Notes under the pieces: model-generated
Seen by the model: only the letters and a program-made list of their open reading frames with translations
What the model was told of the DNA's origin: nothing
The model's database searches: none
Part shown: positions 1-9,389 of the stretch, one piece after another
Layout of the letters: each line of letters opens with the position of its first letter
Position numbering within the stretch: position 1 is the first letter of the stretch
Origin: DAOQTX01 sp035340715
GTDB lineage: Bacteria; Bacteroidota; Bacteroidia; AKYH767-A; OLB10
NCBI GenBank assembly: GCA_035340715.1
Contig: DAOQTX010000023.1
Location: 1 to 40,424 of the forward strand
DNA: 40,424 nt
Reading direction: 5' to 3'
Translations under genes and position numbers: made by a program

Positions 1-1122
1 TCCACTTATATTTACTTTTCCAGCTTCACCCGATGATTCCATACGAGAAGCAATGTTTACGGTGTCTCCCCAAATATCGTATGCAAATTTTTTATTACCA
101 ACGATTCCTGCAACTACTGACCCTGTGTTACAACCAATTCGAACCTCAAAAAATGAACTACCTTTTTCTTTACGAATTTGCTCCTCTTTCAGCATAAAAT
201 CCCGAATCTCTAATGCAGCACGCACAGTATCTTCCGCATGTGTTTTGTTTGCAACAGGCAAACCACCGGCACACATGTAACTGTCGCCAATCGTTTTTAT
301 TTTTTCAACGGAATGTTTTGTAATAATGGAATCAAATGCACTGTAGCAATAATTAATTTCATTCACTAATTCTTGTGCACTTAACTGCTCGCTCATTGAT
401 GTAAAATTTTGGAAGTCAGTAAACAACACAGTTACTTCATTAAAATCTTTGGCTTTAGTTGTTCCTGTATTTTTTAATTCTTCGGCAGTTTCATAAGGCA
501 ATATATTCAATAATAATTGGTCAGACTTGCTTATTTGAAGTTGTAACTCCTCGTCTGTTTTGTAAACTGCGTAGTTAAAATAAGTTCCCCATATACTTAA
601 GCATACGAAAGCAAAAAGAATGTTAGTCAGATTCAGAATGTATAATAAGTTGCTTTCAAGAACATAAATTGGAGGTTGACTTTTAATAAATATTTCAATC
701 AAGAGATAACCAATAATTGATAAAGTAAATAAAAGAATTTTTACCCAAAATCTCCACGCTGGCATGATAAAGGGATAAAGTGAAACAACAAGAATGTATA
801 AAGGGTATCCCGAACCTGCACCAATGAGATAAGAAGCGTAAATCTGATGTACAATAACTTCAGACATTCCGAGAACTGTGGTAAGCATGTGATGACCTTT
901 TCTGTTTATTATGATGCAACAAGTAAAAAGTCCAACACTAAAAATATTAAAAATAAAAAGTGGAGTTACTCCTAAAATTAAAAATAGGATTAACCAAAGG
1001 AAGTGAACAGTAAATGCAAAATTATAAGCAACATGCGCTACTAAATAAAACCTGTAATTTAAAATTGAAATAGATTTTGGAATAGAAGTAAAATAGTTTG
1101 AGAGTAAAGACTTAAATTTCAT
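1..1122 (-). CDS. Membrane-bound class III adenylate cyclase (partial, C-terminus off the left edge)
   Basis: Makes cAMP from ATP. The frame is open from the ATG at 1122 to base 1 (374 codons) with no stop, so the C-terminal end is missing. The first ~195 residues hold about six hydrophobic segments, followed by a short linker and a class III cyclase catalytic domain. Metal-binding aspartates are visible at D236 (FTDFQNFT) and D280 (KTIGDSY). K276 and D349 (YDIWGDTVN) are the lysine and aspartate that select adenine over guanine. N356 and R360 (NIASRM) are the transition-state residues. All key residues are present, so it should be active. The membrane part is not a HAMP or CHASE type I recognise. 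The next gene upstream (stop at 1169) is on the same strand. Confidence 0.9.
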   Translation of the reverse strand, partial: MKFKSLLSNYFTSIPKSISILNYRFYLVAHVAYNFAFTVHFLWLILFLILGVTPLFIFNIFSVGLFTCCIIINRKGHHMLTTVLGMSEVIVHQIYASYLIGAGSGYPLYILVVSLYPFIMPAWRFWVKILLFTLSIIGYLLIEIFIKSQPPIYVLESNLLYILNLTNILFAFVCLSIWGTYFNYAVYKTDEELQLQISKSDQLLLNILPYETAEELKNTGTTKAKDFNEVTVLFTDFQNFTSMSEQLSAQELVNEINYCYSAFDSIITKHSVEKIKTIGDSYMCAGGLPVANKTHAEDTVRAALEIRDFMLKEEQIRKEKGSSFFEVRIGCNTGSVVAGIVGNKKFAYDIWGDTVNIASRMESSGEAGKVNISG

Positions 1123-1168
1123 TTCTAAAACTATTTTGCCCACAAAAACAATTTTTTGAAATACTTTT

Positions 1169-2524
1169 TCAGTGATGTTCAACAATTAATTTCTTGCAGT
1201 AATATTTCTCTCCATCAAATACTTTCGCAAAATAAATTCCTTGTGAAATATTTTTTAGATTGATTTCTTTTTTAGATTCATTGAATAAATTTTCTTCTAA
1301 TACTGTTTCTCCTAATGTATTTATGAGTAATAGTTTTCCCTTTTTGATTGCAGTGTTAAATTTAAAAATTATAAAGTTTGAAGCGGGATTGGGACTGACA
1401 TTTAAATTATTTAAACTCAACATTACTCCATTTGTCGCTACCATGCCGTTAGGATAAAAACAAGAAGTATCAGCCAAACCATTTATATAAACATTGTCAA
1501 TATACCAACCAGAGGATTGATAATTGTCATTTAGCGACTGCAAGAAAAATCCGAATTGAATTACTGAATCACCATAAGAACTCATATCAAAAAAAACATT
1601 GCTCCATAGAGGTGATGATGAAGAATAAGTAGCTGTATCTTTCCATCCTGATGTTGAAGTACGAAATTGTAGTTTACCAAAATCGTTTCCATTAGTTGTT
1701 GCAAATGAAAACCAATGGCAAAATGAAATGGATGGATTCTGATTGGCAGGTGGTAATTTCATCCAAGGAGATTTAAGATGCCCATTGCTTTCTTTACCAT
1801 AATTCCCATTTAAATTTGTTCCCGCACACTTAGCTCCAGTGCAACCACTTGTAGGTCCCACGGTTGGTACGCCAATTTCCCAACTTCCTTCGGCTGACCA
1901 GTCCTTCCAACCATTTTCAAAATCTTCCGGATTAAAAGAAATATATGGACCAGTTCTTATTTCAACATCGTCAATATAAAATCCAGAAGATTGATAGCCA
2001 TCATTTCCAGAAAAGAGTAAGAATCCAATTTGAATGGATGAATCAGCAAATGCAGATAAATCAACTTCTTCGCATGACCAAACGCCACTACTATTGGCAG
2101 TATAAGTAAAAGTTGAAAGATTAGTCCATGTTGATGCTGTTAAAGTTTTTGCCTGCACCTTTCCGTAATCAGTGCCATTTGTTGTTGCAAAAGAACACCA
2201 AAGCCAAAAACGCAATCTTGGATTTTGTACTGCTGGCGGAATTGTAATATAAGAATTAGTTTTTAAAATTGAAGTTATGTTAGTGGGATAATTTCCGCTA
2301 AGATTAGTTGCAGCACATTGTGTTCCTCCATGTGCACTATTAGGTCCAGAGTTAGGAACACCAATTTGCCATACACCATTGGTAGATGACCAGTTTGGAA
2401 TTGCTCCTTCAAAATCATCAGACCAGTAGGTTGATTGTTGCCCACATGGAACAGTTAATTGAGCATTAGAGTTGCTGAAGGCAAATAATGCAATCAAAAC
2501 AATGAGAGTTGAGATTTTTTTCAT
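1169..2524 (-). CDS. Secreted protein with two MAM/jelly-roll-like repeats and a T9SS type A sorting domain
   Basis: Begins with a clear signal peptide (MKKISTLIVLIALFAFS, cleavage near SNAQ). Two tandem repeats of about 155 residues follow. Each starts with DDFE or EDFE, contains W.IGVP, a conserved SFATTNG, and ends in SSGFYIDDVEI or SSGWYIDNVYI. They resemble the adhesive MAM-like jelly-roll domains common in exported Bacteroidota proteins. The last ~75 residues (from NVSPNPASN to the basic end) match a T9SS type A sorting domain, so the protein is probably exported through the outer membrane by the Por machinery and anchored or released at the surface. No catalytic motif is visible; adhesion or carbohydrate binding is only a guess. 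A -7 type promoter element lies about 48 bases upstream of the start. Confidence 0.85.
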   Translation of the reverse strand: MKKISTLIVLIALFAFSNSNAQLTVPCGQQSTYWSDDFEGAIPNWSSTNGVWQIGVPNSGPNSAHGGTQCAATNLSGNYPTNITSILKTNSYITIPPAVQNPRLRFWLWCSFATTNGTDYGKVQAKTLTASTWTNLSTFTYTANSSGVWSCEEVDLSAFADSSIQIGFLLFSGNDGYQSSGFYIDDVEIRTGPYISFNPEDFENGWKDWSAEGSWEIGVPTVGPTSGCTGAKCAGTNLNGNYGKESNGHLKSPWMKLPPANQNPSISFCHWFSFATTNGNDFGKLQFRTSTSGWKDTATYSSSSPLWSNVFFDMSSYGDSVIQFGFFLQSLNDNYQSSGWYIDNVYINGLADTSCFYPNGMVATNGVMLSLNNLNVSPNPASNFIIFKFNTAIKKGKLLLINTLGETVLEENLFNESKKEINLKNISQGIYFAKVFDGEKYYCKKLIVEHH

Positions 2525-2571
2525 GCCATTTAATTTTTAGTTGTTAAATTATTTTGTTGTAGTTAGAATAC

Positions 2572-2579
2572 CAAATGTA
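2572..2579 (-). promoter_or_regulatory. Candidate -7 element for the two-repeat T9SS protein gene
   Basis: Reads TACATTTG on the minus strand, matching the Bacteroidetes -7 consensus TAnnTTTG, and lies about 48 bases before the ATG at 2524. No good -33 TTTG is visible 19-21 bases upstream, so this is weak. Confidence 0.35.
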
Positions 2580-2911
2580 TAAAGTTAGCAGTAAAGTTAA
2601 ATCGAAGCCCAAGCATGACGCATAACATTTAAATATACAAAGAAATATATTCCATTTTTTCGCTTTTCTTACACAATTATAGCAGATTAGCGAACTTTTA
2701 TAATTCAAGTTTATCAAACGGACTTTGTATTTTCCTAATCTGTTCCTTACTTTCAATAAGTATAAATAGAACCGCTTTTCAAACTCGTAATCTTCAATAA
2801 TTCCTTTATCTATATATCTTAAATCTTCTGCGCAGCGCCTCCCAAATATAAACCAAAAATGCAGCACTTTTACCCCCAATAAAACGGGGCATTTGTGCCA
2901 CATGGCTCCAT

Positions 2912-2940
2912 AAAAAAGCCCCCTTAATAAAGGAGGCTTT
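2912..2940 (-). terminator. Rho-independent terminator after the 795-residue anchor-B gene
   Basis: On the minus strand, AAGCC.CCTT pairs with AAGG.GGCTT (one mismatch) around a short loop and is followed by a run of six T. It starts 24 bases after the stop codon at 2964. Confidence 0.8.
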
Positions 2941-2963
2941 CTGTCAATCAAACATTGTATTTT

Positions 2964-5351
2964 TTACAAACGAGTAAATTTAATCGGCTTACTCTTTCCG
3001 CTTTCGGTAATAATATAAGCCATATAATTTCCTGAGCTCAACAAGCTACCTATGTTCACACTTCCATCAATTGCATCTAATGTTTGTTCCATAACAATAC
3101 GGCCACTCATATCGCTAATCATCAAAGTTCGTTGAGTATAAAACTTATCAAACGTATAGTTAATCATCAATGCATCAGCTCCGGGGTTAGGATAAACACT
3201 TAGTTGAGCCACATCAAAATTGTTTTCTTCAACCCCTACAAATCCGCCTTCAATTCTAAAGAAATCCAATCCTCCTTCCACAATATTTCCCGGATTGTAA
3301 TCCTCAATCTCCACAATCAACTGCATCGTATTGCTAATGCTGATAAGCGAAGCCAAATTATAACTTCTGTTCACCCAGTTTCCGTTTCCGGGAGAGTTGG
3401 GTAAAATCGTTTCAACCGTTACCGTATTAGTGCCATTGCTTATTTTAACGCGCATCGTATCGTTCGGAGCCCCATTAACATTTCCACCATCATAAAACCA
3501 TCTTGCATATTTCAAATCAGGATTAGCATAAATAGTCGGGTCAAAAATGGGAGAAGTTAAAACAGTATTTCCACCATCCACATCATTATCCCAGGGGCCA
3601 CCACCACCATTGTCGGTTACAAAAGCAAGTTCACCACAATCGTTTGGCGAATCAATTCCGGGATTTGCATTCGATCCCTGATTGGTAGTCAATACCGGAA
3701 CACCTCTTTCCCATGCATTTAATGAAATGCCACTCACCGTCCAGTTATAATCAAATGTAAAGTCATCATATATACCCGGGCTAATAGCAATCACATAAGG
3801 ATTTGGTCCACCACCTATACTTACATTAAACTGGCAATTGGTCACGTATCCCCATTGTCCGGCTACTACATTATAGTTTCCTCCAATAAAAGTTCCAATA
3901 TTAAATTCACCATTAGCATTGGTAGTAGCATCAAAAGAATTGGTTGCATTGTATATCTGCACATTGGCATTCGCTACCGGATTGTTTGTAATACTATTAA
4001 TCACCTGTCCACTCAATGGAGCACAGTTAACACAAACCAACTGTACATTTAAATTAGTCACCACACCACTTTGCAGTTGAACATTATTAATCGTTTTGGT
4101 AAAATAACCCGCTTTAGATACTTGCACAGTGTAGGTTCCCGATACATGATACCCCGTTTTATAATTACCAGTTATATCACTGTTCTCCTGAACCGGTACG
4201 CTTAATATCTCAATCAAAGCTCCGTTAAGCGGAGTTCCTGTAGCCGAATCCGTAATCATACCTTCCAAATAGCATGCACGTACATAATCGGGTGTAAGCA
4301 CCACCATACCGTTTTGAATATCGCTGCACACTATAGTGCCCGATGGGAAGAAGGGATACACACCCCAGCATCCACTAAATCCCGGTCCTGTACCTTGAGG
4401 ATAAGTATCGTACCAACCCACCACAACCAAGTTATCCGGCTTATGTACATCTACTATCGCAACTCCGTCAGTGTACCAACTCGTTACAGCGTAGTCGTTT
4501 AATACATAAGTATTGTGCACAATTGAATTGGTTCCCGGATTCACTTGTATGCGATCGAGTTCTTTTATATTGTTAATATCGCTAATATCATAAGCGGCCA
4601 AATACGAATCATTTACTTCATCAGTTGTCATCAATACATTTCCGGCATCATTCAACCAGGTATTGTGTGTAAAGTTGTTCGGAGTGTTTTGAGTAACAAC
4701 CGTTACAGGGTTACTCTTATTGGTTACATCAGTTACCGAAAAATATCCGGCATAAATATATCCTCCATACAAAGTATCGTTGCGCACATATCCATCATGA
4801 ATATAAGACGGAGTAGTAGAACCCAAATCAGGAGTATGTCCTGTATAAACCGGATTCCATGGGTCTGCTAAGTCGACCACCAATGCTGCTCCATGAAAAA
4901 GATTAGTACCATACAAATACACATAACCATCGTCCACATGCAAAGCATGAATGGTTTCCAATTGTCCGGCTATAGCTCCGGTTCCTTGCCAATTCTTAAA
5001 AGGTGCACTGGCCGGCAATAAACTTAAATCAACAATTTGCAATCCAATATTTCCCGACTCCGTAGTTACATAAGCGTATTTTCCCCAGGTTTTTACTTCA
5101 CGCCATGTTGTTGGCCCCGGTCCCGGAATAAAGGCAACCTGCGTTGGGCTAACAGGATTAGTAACATCTACAATTGAAAGTCCGGTTGCTTCACCCACCA
5201 AAGCATATTCATTTCCTAACGAATCGGTATAACCCCAAATGTTAGATAGAGTGTTTGGATAAGTGTAAATAGATTTTAGTGTAAGATTGAACGGCTGTCC
5301 CATTACTTGCACGCACATAGCCATCAGTAAAATAAATAATATTCGTTTCAT
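2964..5351 (-). CDS. Choice-of-anchor B family secreted protein with CarboxypepD_reg-like domains and T9SS sorting domain
   Basis: The ATG at 5351 starts directly at the signal peptide MKRILFILLMAMCVQ (cleavage near VMGQ). An in-frame ATG 24 bases upstream would add eight residues ahead of it and is less likely. Residues ~20-370 form the choice-of-anchor B region, a beta-propeller of LVIVD-like repeats (GLSIVDVTNP, LQIVDLS, AALVVDLADPW, VAIVDVHKP). Two carboxypeptidase-regulatory-like beta-sandwich repeats follow (LEGMITDSATGTPLNGA and SGQVINSITNNPVANA), then a jelly-roll-like segment (DDFTFDYNWTVSG onward). It ends in a T9SS type A sorting domain (LSVYPNPGADAL). Likely a cell-surface or outer-membrane-associated protein. 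The molecular function of this family is not known to me. The downstream terminator and the adjacent paralogue suggest each copy is its own unit. Confidence 0.88.
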   Translation of the reverse strand: MKRILFILLMAMCVQVMGQPFNLTLKSIYTYPNTLSNIWGYTDSLGNEYALVGEATGLSIVDVTNPVSPTQVAFIPGPGPTTWREVKTWGKYAYVTTESGNIGLQIVDLSLLPASAPFKNWQGTGAIAGQLETIHALHVDDGYVYLYGTNLFHGAALVVDLADPWNPVYTGHTPDLGSTTPSYIHDGYVRNDTLYGGYIYAGYFSVTDVTNKSNPVTVVTQNTPNNFTHNTWLNDAGNVLMTTDEVNDSYLAAYDISDINNIKELDRIQVNPGTNSIVHNTYVLNDYAVTSWYTDGVAIVDVHKPDNLVVVGWYDTYPQGTGPGFSGCWGVYPFFPSGTIVCSDIQNGMVVLTPDYVRACYLEGMITDSATGTPLNGALIEILSVPVQENSDITGNYKTGYHVSGTYTVQVSKAGYFTKTINNVQLQSGVVTNLNVQLVCVNCAPLSGQVINSITNNPVANANVQIYNATNSFDATTNANGEFNIGTFIGGNYNVVAGQWGYVTNCQFNVSIGGGPNPYVIAISPGIYDDFTFDYNWTVSGISLNAWERGVPVLTTNQGSNANPGIDSPNDCGELAFVTDNGGGGPWDNDVDGGNTVLTSPIFDPTIYANPDLKYARWFYDGGNVNGAPNDTMRVKISNGTNTVTVETILPNSPGNGNWVNRSYNLASLISISNTMQLIVEIEDYNPGNIVEGGLDFFRIEGGFVGVEENNFDVAQLSVYPNPGADALMINYTFDKFYTQRTLMISDMSGRIVMEQTLDAIDGSVNIGSLLSSGNYMAYIITESGKSKPIKFTRL

Positions 5352-5468
5352 TGTTTTAAAATTTGGCGGCTCCAAGATAGTTTAATTTTTGTGAGATGTA
5401 AATGCGTCCCTGCAATTTAGCTGCATTCAGGCATAAATGAAAGAATATGGAAACTCTTTCTTGAAATA

Positions 5469-8141
5469 TTACCTTTTATTTACGATTAGCCGACTGATAG
5501 AATGGCTCTCTGATAGATGTATGCTATAACATCCTGCCGACAAAGAGGAGATATCAATCCTCGAATATTGCTGTGCAGGTAATATTTGCTGCAATACAAT
5601 TTGACCATGAATGTTTCGAATACTTAATGTTTGTTCTTGATCCCAATCAGGAGTGATCAGTTCAAAATAGTCTTGCGTTGGATTCGGAAATATTTGTATG
5701 TCATCTGTAGCGCTTTCCCGAACGGCAATTACAGGAGAGTATTCAAATTGTCCATCAAAATCGATCATCTTTAAACGATAATAATAAATACGATTGGCAA
5801 TGCTATTATCGGTAAATGCATATTCATTAATCAAAGAACTTTGCGCTTGTGCTTTAATAAATCCAATTGGTGTAAAATCATTTTTATTTTCGCTGCGTTG
5901 AATTTCATATCCCGCCAAATTTATTTCATCTGCACTCTGCCAATTCAATAAATTGGATTCACCCATTTGAGTGCCTTCAAAAGAAAGTAAGGTAAGTGGT
6001 AATGGCTGTTGATCGAAAACATAAAAGAAATCAAATCCTGCTTCCACCACATGTCCACCACCCGAAGGCCAATCGTTTGCTTCAACAGTAATACGCATAT
6101 TATTACTAGGTGCTATATAATTGGCAATTCTAAAACTCTTGTTTTGCCAGCTCGACATGCCGCTACTGCTTTTTGTAACCACTTCCAAAATAGCTGTTGT
6201 GCTTCCATTATTAATTCGAACAATTAGAGAATCATTTCCGTTGCTAGTATTAAAAAACCAACGGGTATAATAAACAAATGGATCACCCATAGTGCTGGCA
6301 TCAAACACAGGGCTGCTCAATACGGTATTTCCATTATCAATATCATCAAAACTATAAGTGCCGCCACCATTTCCGGTTACAAAACACATGTCAGCACAAT
6401 CACCATTGGCATCTGCTCCCGGATTACAGTCGTTTGTATTGCTAAAACTGGTACCAACAGGAACTGCACGAACCCATTTTCCGCTAGTGGCATTTCCACT
6501 CTCGGTCCAACCTAAATTGAGTGTAAAATCATCATAGTATCCTGGCAAAACTTTGCAAAGCAAATTACTATTGCTCAAATTGATATCGGTATTGATGCAA
6601 TAATTGTTAAACGACCACTTGCCGGCAGTAACATCGTAATTGCCGGGATAAAAGTTAGTAATAGAGAATAATCCTGAAATATTGGTAGTAGCCGTATAAG
6701 TAAGCAGATTGTTTTTAATTTTTACTGAAGCATTCGCTACAGGATTTCCATTGATAACATTGCTAACCAATCCGGAAATGGTAATGGCTGTAAGGGGCTC
6801 TAGTTTTACATTGAGTACCGTTACATTGCCATTGCTTAATGAAACATTATTGATCACTTTGGTTGCATATCCGGCTTTAACAAACTGCACAGAATAGCTT
6901 CCCGCTTGTGCTAAACCTGTTTTATAAAGTCCGGTAAAGTTTGTATTGGTATTTTCCGCTGTGCTGAGTATGCTCACTTGTACGCCATTGAGCGGAGCAT
7001 TTGTGATACTGTCGCTCACTAATCCTTCAAGGTAACAGCCACGAACATAGGTTGGTGTCAAAACAAAAAGACCATTTTCAATATCGGATACCACAATGTT
7101 TCCACTGGGTAAAAATGGACAAACACCCCATGCACCATTAAATCCATTTCCTGAAAGGGGAGAAGTATCGTACCATCCGGTAGTAATTAAGTTGTCGGGT
7201 CTGCTGGCATCTACTATGGTTATACCATCTCGGTACCAAGATGAAACCGCATAATCATTTCTGACATGAGTGTTGTGTACAATACTTCCACTTAGTGGAT
7301 TTTGAGAATGCGTTTTATCTAATAAAGTAATGTTAGAAGGGTCAGAAACATCATAAGCCGCTAAAAATGAGTTGCTGTTTTCATCCGTAGTTAAAAGCAC
7401 CCGGCTTTGGTCAGTAAGCCATGTATTGTGTGTGAAATTTGTTGGTGTATTTTGGTTGACAATGGTTTGAGGATTCGACTTATTGGCCACATTGATCACT
7501 GAAAAATAACCTCCATAAATATATCCTGCATATAAAGTGTCGTTGCGAACATATCCATCGTGTATGTAGGAGCTAGCTGTAGCACCTGTCCATAATGTAT
7601 TGCCCATAAATACGGGGTTCCAGGGGTCGGCCAGGTCAACTACCAAACCAGCTCCATTAAACAAATTGGTACCAAACAGATACAAGTATCCCGCTTCGAT
7701 ATGCAAAGCGTGTGCCTTGTTTAATGTGTTGGCAATGGTGCCACTCCCTCTCCAAAACTTTGAATTGATGCTGCTGGGTAAATTACTTAAATCAATGATT
7801 TGTATTCCCAAATTGGGTGATGTAGCTTCAGTAGTAACATAGGCGTATGTAGACCAGGTTTTTACTTCCTTCCACGAACTAATATTACCGGGCACTAAAA
7901 ATAACTCAACAGGTGCAACAGGATTTGTGATATCAACTATTGATAAACCGGCAGAGGTTCCAACCAAAGCATATTCATTTCCTGATGCATCTACATAGGT
8001 CCATATGTTTGCTAAAGTTTTACCCGGGTAGCTAAGCTGACTGCGAAAAGTAACATTGAGTTGAGCAACTGTAGAAAAAATGTTGATGAAATAAATACCT
8101 GCAATCAGGAATATATATTTCAATAATTTATTCATAACCAT
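5469..8141 (-). CDS. Choice-of-anchor B family secreted protein, tandem paralogue
   Basis: Same plan as the neighbour at 2964-5351: signal peptide (LLKYIFLIAGIYFINIFS, cleavage near TVAQ), anchor-B propeller repeats (GLSIVDITNP, IQIIDLSNLP, GLVVDLADPW, ITIVDASRP), two regulatory-like beta-sandwich repeats, a jelly-roll-like segment, and a T9SS type A sorting domain (IQIFPNPTQD). It is longer because a roughly 90-residue fibronectin-like linker (LLNWQSADEINLAGYEIQRS) precedes the sorting domain. The DNA is alignable to the neighbouring copy over the propeller, so they arose by tandem duplication and then diverged. Two ATGs (8141 and 8135) are equally usable. It lies 37 bases after the rRNA methyltransferase gene on the same strand. 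Confidence 0.87.
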   Translation of the reverse strand: MVMNKLLKYIFLIAGIYFINIFSTVAQLNVTFRSQLSYPGKTLANIWTYVDASGNEYALVGTSAGLSIVDITNPVAPVELFLVPGNISSWKEVKTWSTYAYVTTEATSPNLGIQIIDLSNLPSSINSKFWRGSGTIANTLNKAHALHIEAGYLYLFGTNLFNGAGLVVDLADPWNPVFMGNTLWTGATASSYIHDGYVRNDTLYAGYIYGGYFSVINVANKSNPQTIVNQNTPTNFTHNTWLTDQSRVLLTTDENSNSFLAAYDVSDPSNITLLDKTHSQNPLSGSIVHNTHVRNDYAVSSWYRDGITIVDASRPDNLITTGWYDTSPLSGNGFNGAWGVCPFLPSGNIVVSDIENGLFVLTPTYVRGCYLEGLVSDSITNAPLNGVQVSILSTAENTNTNFTGLYKTGLAQAGSYSVQFVKAGYATKVINNVSLSNGNVTVLNVKLEPLTAITISGLVSNVINGNPVANASVKIKNNLLTYTATTNISGLFSITNFYPGNYDVTAGKWSFNNYCINTDINLSNSNLLCKVLPGYYDDFTLNLGWTESGNATSGKWVRAVPVGTSFSNTNDCNPGADANGDCADMCFVTGNGGGTYSFDDIDNGNTVLSSPVFDASTMGDPFVYYTRWFFNTSNGNDSLIVRINNGSTTAILEVVTKSSSGMSSWQNKSFRIANYIAPSNNMRITVEANDWPSGGGHVVEAGFDFFYVFDQQPLPLTLLSFEGTQMGESNLLNWQSADEINLAGYEIQRSENKNDFTPIGFIKAQAQSSLINEYAFTDNSIANRIYYYRLKMIDFDGQFEYSPVIAVRESATDDIQIFPNPTQDYFELITPDWDQEQTLSIRNIHGQIVLQQILPAQQYSRIDISSLSAGCYSIHLSESHSISRLIVNKR

Positions 8142-8178
8142 AAAGTTACAAATGAATTTAAAGAAATCAACTTTAAGA

Positions 8179-9381
8179 CTATTTTTTTATTAAGATAGCA
8201 GTGTATAGCGTATCGCTCCTATTTAAATATCCTATTAAATAATTGGAGCTATGAATTCTAAAATTTAGTCGTTCGCATAGATCAGCGACTTGGTCCTCGT
8301 TCTCTTTTTTAAATACAGAGCAGGTTATGAAAACCAGCACTCCTCCAGAGCGTAATAGTTTGCTGGCATTGCTTACAATATTAAAAGATCGTTTGGCATA
8401 CTCTGTTATGCTTGATTCGTCAAAAAAATACATTTGCTCCGGGCTTCGTGCCCAAGTGCCCGAACCCGTACAAGGAACATCTGCTATTATTCCACTGAGG
8501 CTTTCGAGTGAAATCATTTTAGGTATTGTACTTTGAGTAAAATCATGAACAAAGGAGCGTACAATGGGAGTTTGAGAACGGTGTGTACGAAGATCAAAGT
8601 TTTTAAGTATTGAAGTTCGAATATCGGAGGCAAAGAGTTGAACTTTTGGAAAGAGTTGAAGAAATAAAATGCTTTTACCTCCGGAACCACAACAGCAATC
8701 CAACCAAGTTCCATTTCCCAATTCCTTTGGAAGATTTTCAAATACATTTTGAGATTGTATATCTTGAATTTCAAAAAATCCTTTGCTATAGGATAAAGTT
8801 TGTGTGAGTGATTTTTTTGGGGCAAAACACCAGGCTAAATCATTTTTACATTTTCGTTCACTCATTAAACCCGATTGGACAAACTCATCTTCTACAAATG
8901 CTTTGTGTTCCGATCGTACACGTATCCAAACATCTTGCTCGCTCAACAAATTAGCAGCATATTGATTTTTATCTATTTGAGTGGAAAGATGTGAAAGAAT
9001 AGAGGATAGGGGACTGCGATTTGTGTTAGATATAAAATGATTTAAAAAACTATGCTGATTTCGATAAACAGCTGACGTTTCCATATCTGTTTGCTCATTC
9101 AATTCTTGTAATAAAAAATGATCAAGCTCTTCGATACCGGAGGGTAACAATGCATTCGCTTTTGCTATTATTTCATTAAAAGTTTGGTTTCGATCAAAAA
9201 AAGCGGCAACTCTAAAATAGGTATATACCAGATGTTGTATGATATATCGATCTCGCTTCCCGGCTTTTTTATTGGCTTGAAAATATTTCTTTAATCGTAC
9301 TAGTAGTGGTTCCTCAATGGAGTACGAAGTGATCAATTGTTCAGCCGCCCATAATTGTCGTTTATATCTCAATGACACCAA
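8179..9381 (-). CDS. RsmB/NOP family RNA (cytosine-5) methyltransferase
   Basis: Predicted SAM-dependent m5C methyltransferase of rRNA. An N-terminal alpha-helical part of about 150 residues resembles the NusB-like domain of RsmB. The Rossmann domain starts at LDCCCGSGGKS (SAM-binding motif I). Motif IV is DVPCTGSG (C304), and motif VI is FITCSVFKKENE (C354). In E. coli RsmB the motif VI cysteine is the nucleophile and the motif IV cysteine helps release the product; both are present. There is no ATG near the 5' end: the usable starts are TTG 9381, GTG 9378 or TTG 9372. AAGGTAA, overlapping the parC stop codon, lies just upstream and could be a ribosome site. It follows parC by 8 bases and is probably cotranscribed. 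Being about 400 residues, it is slightly shorter than E. coli RsmB. Confidence 0.87.
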   Translation of the reverse strand: MVSLRYKRQLWAAEQLITSYSIEEPLLVRLKKYFQANKKAGKRDRYIIQHLVYTYFRVAAFFDRNQTFNEIIAKANALLPSGIEELDHFLLQELNEQTDMETSAVYRNQHSFLNHFISNTNRSPLSSILSHLSTQIDKNQYAANLLSEQDVWIRVRSEHKAFVEDEFVQSGLMSERKCKNDLAWCFAPKKSLTQTLSYSKGFFEIQDIQSQNVFENLPKELGNGTWLDCCCGSGGKSILFLQLFPKVQLFASDIRTSILKNFDLRTHRSQTPIVRSFVHDFTQSTIPKMISLESLSGIIADVPCTGSGTWARSPEQMYFFDESSITEYAKRSFNIVSNASKLLRSGGVLVFITCSVFKKENEDQVADLCERLNFRIHSSNYLIGYLNRSDTLYTAILIKK

Positions 9382-9389
9382 GAGTTACC

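Larger units (their letters stand above)
2525..2963. other. Gene-free stretch between two secreted-protein genes
   Basis: 439 bases without a convincing gene. A 135-codon open frame on the minus strand starts inside a terminator hairpin and has biased, low-complexity composition, so I do not call it. The right part is locally GC-richer and holds two hairpins (2864-2898 and 2917-2940). The left part is AT-rich and carries a TAnnTTTG element for the gene starting at 2524. Confidence 0.6.

Noticed and set aside
2544..2951. 135-codon open frame on the minus strand between two secreted-protein genes
   Set aside because: It starts inside a terminator hairpin, and has low-complexity Tyr/Lys/Leu-rich composition typical of chance frames in AT-rich DNA. 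No recognisable motif.
8514..8825. 103-codon frame overlapping the RNA methyltransferase gene
   Set aside because: Shadow frame inside a gene with clear catalytic motifs.
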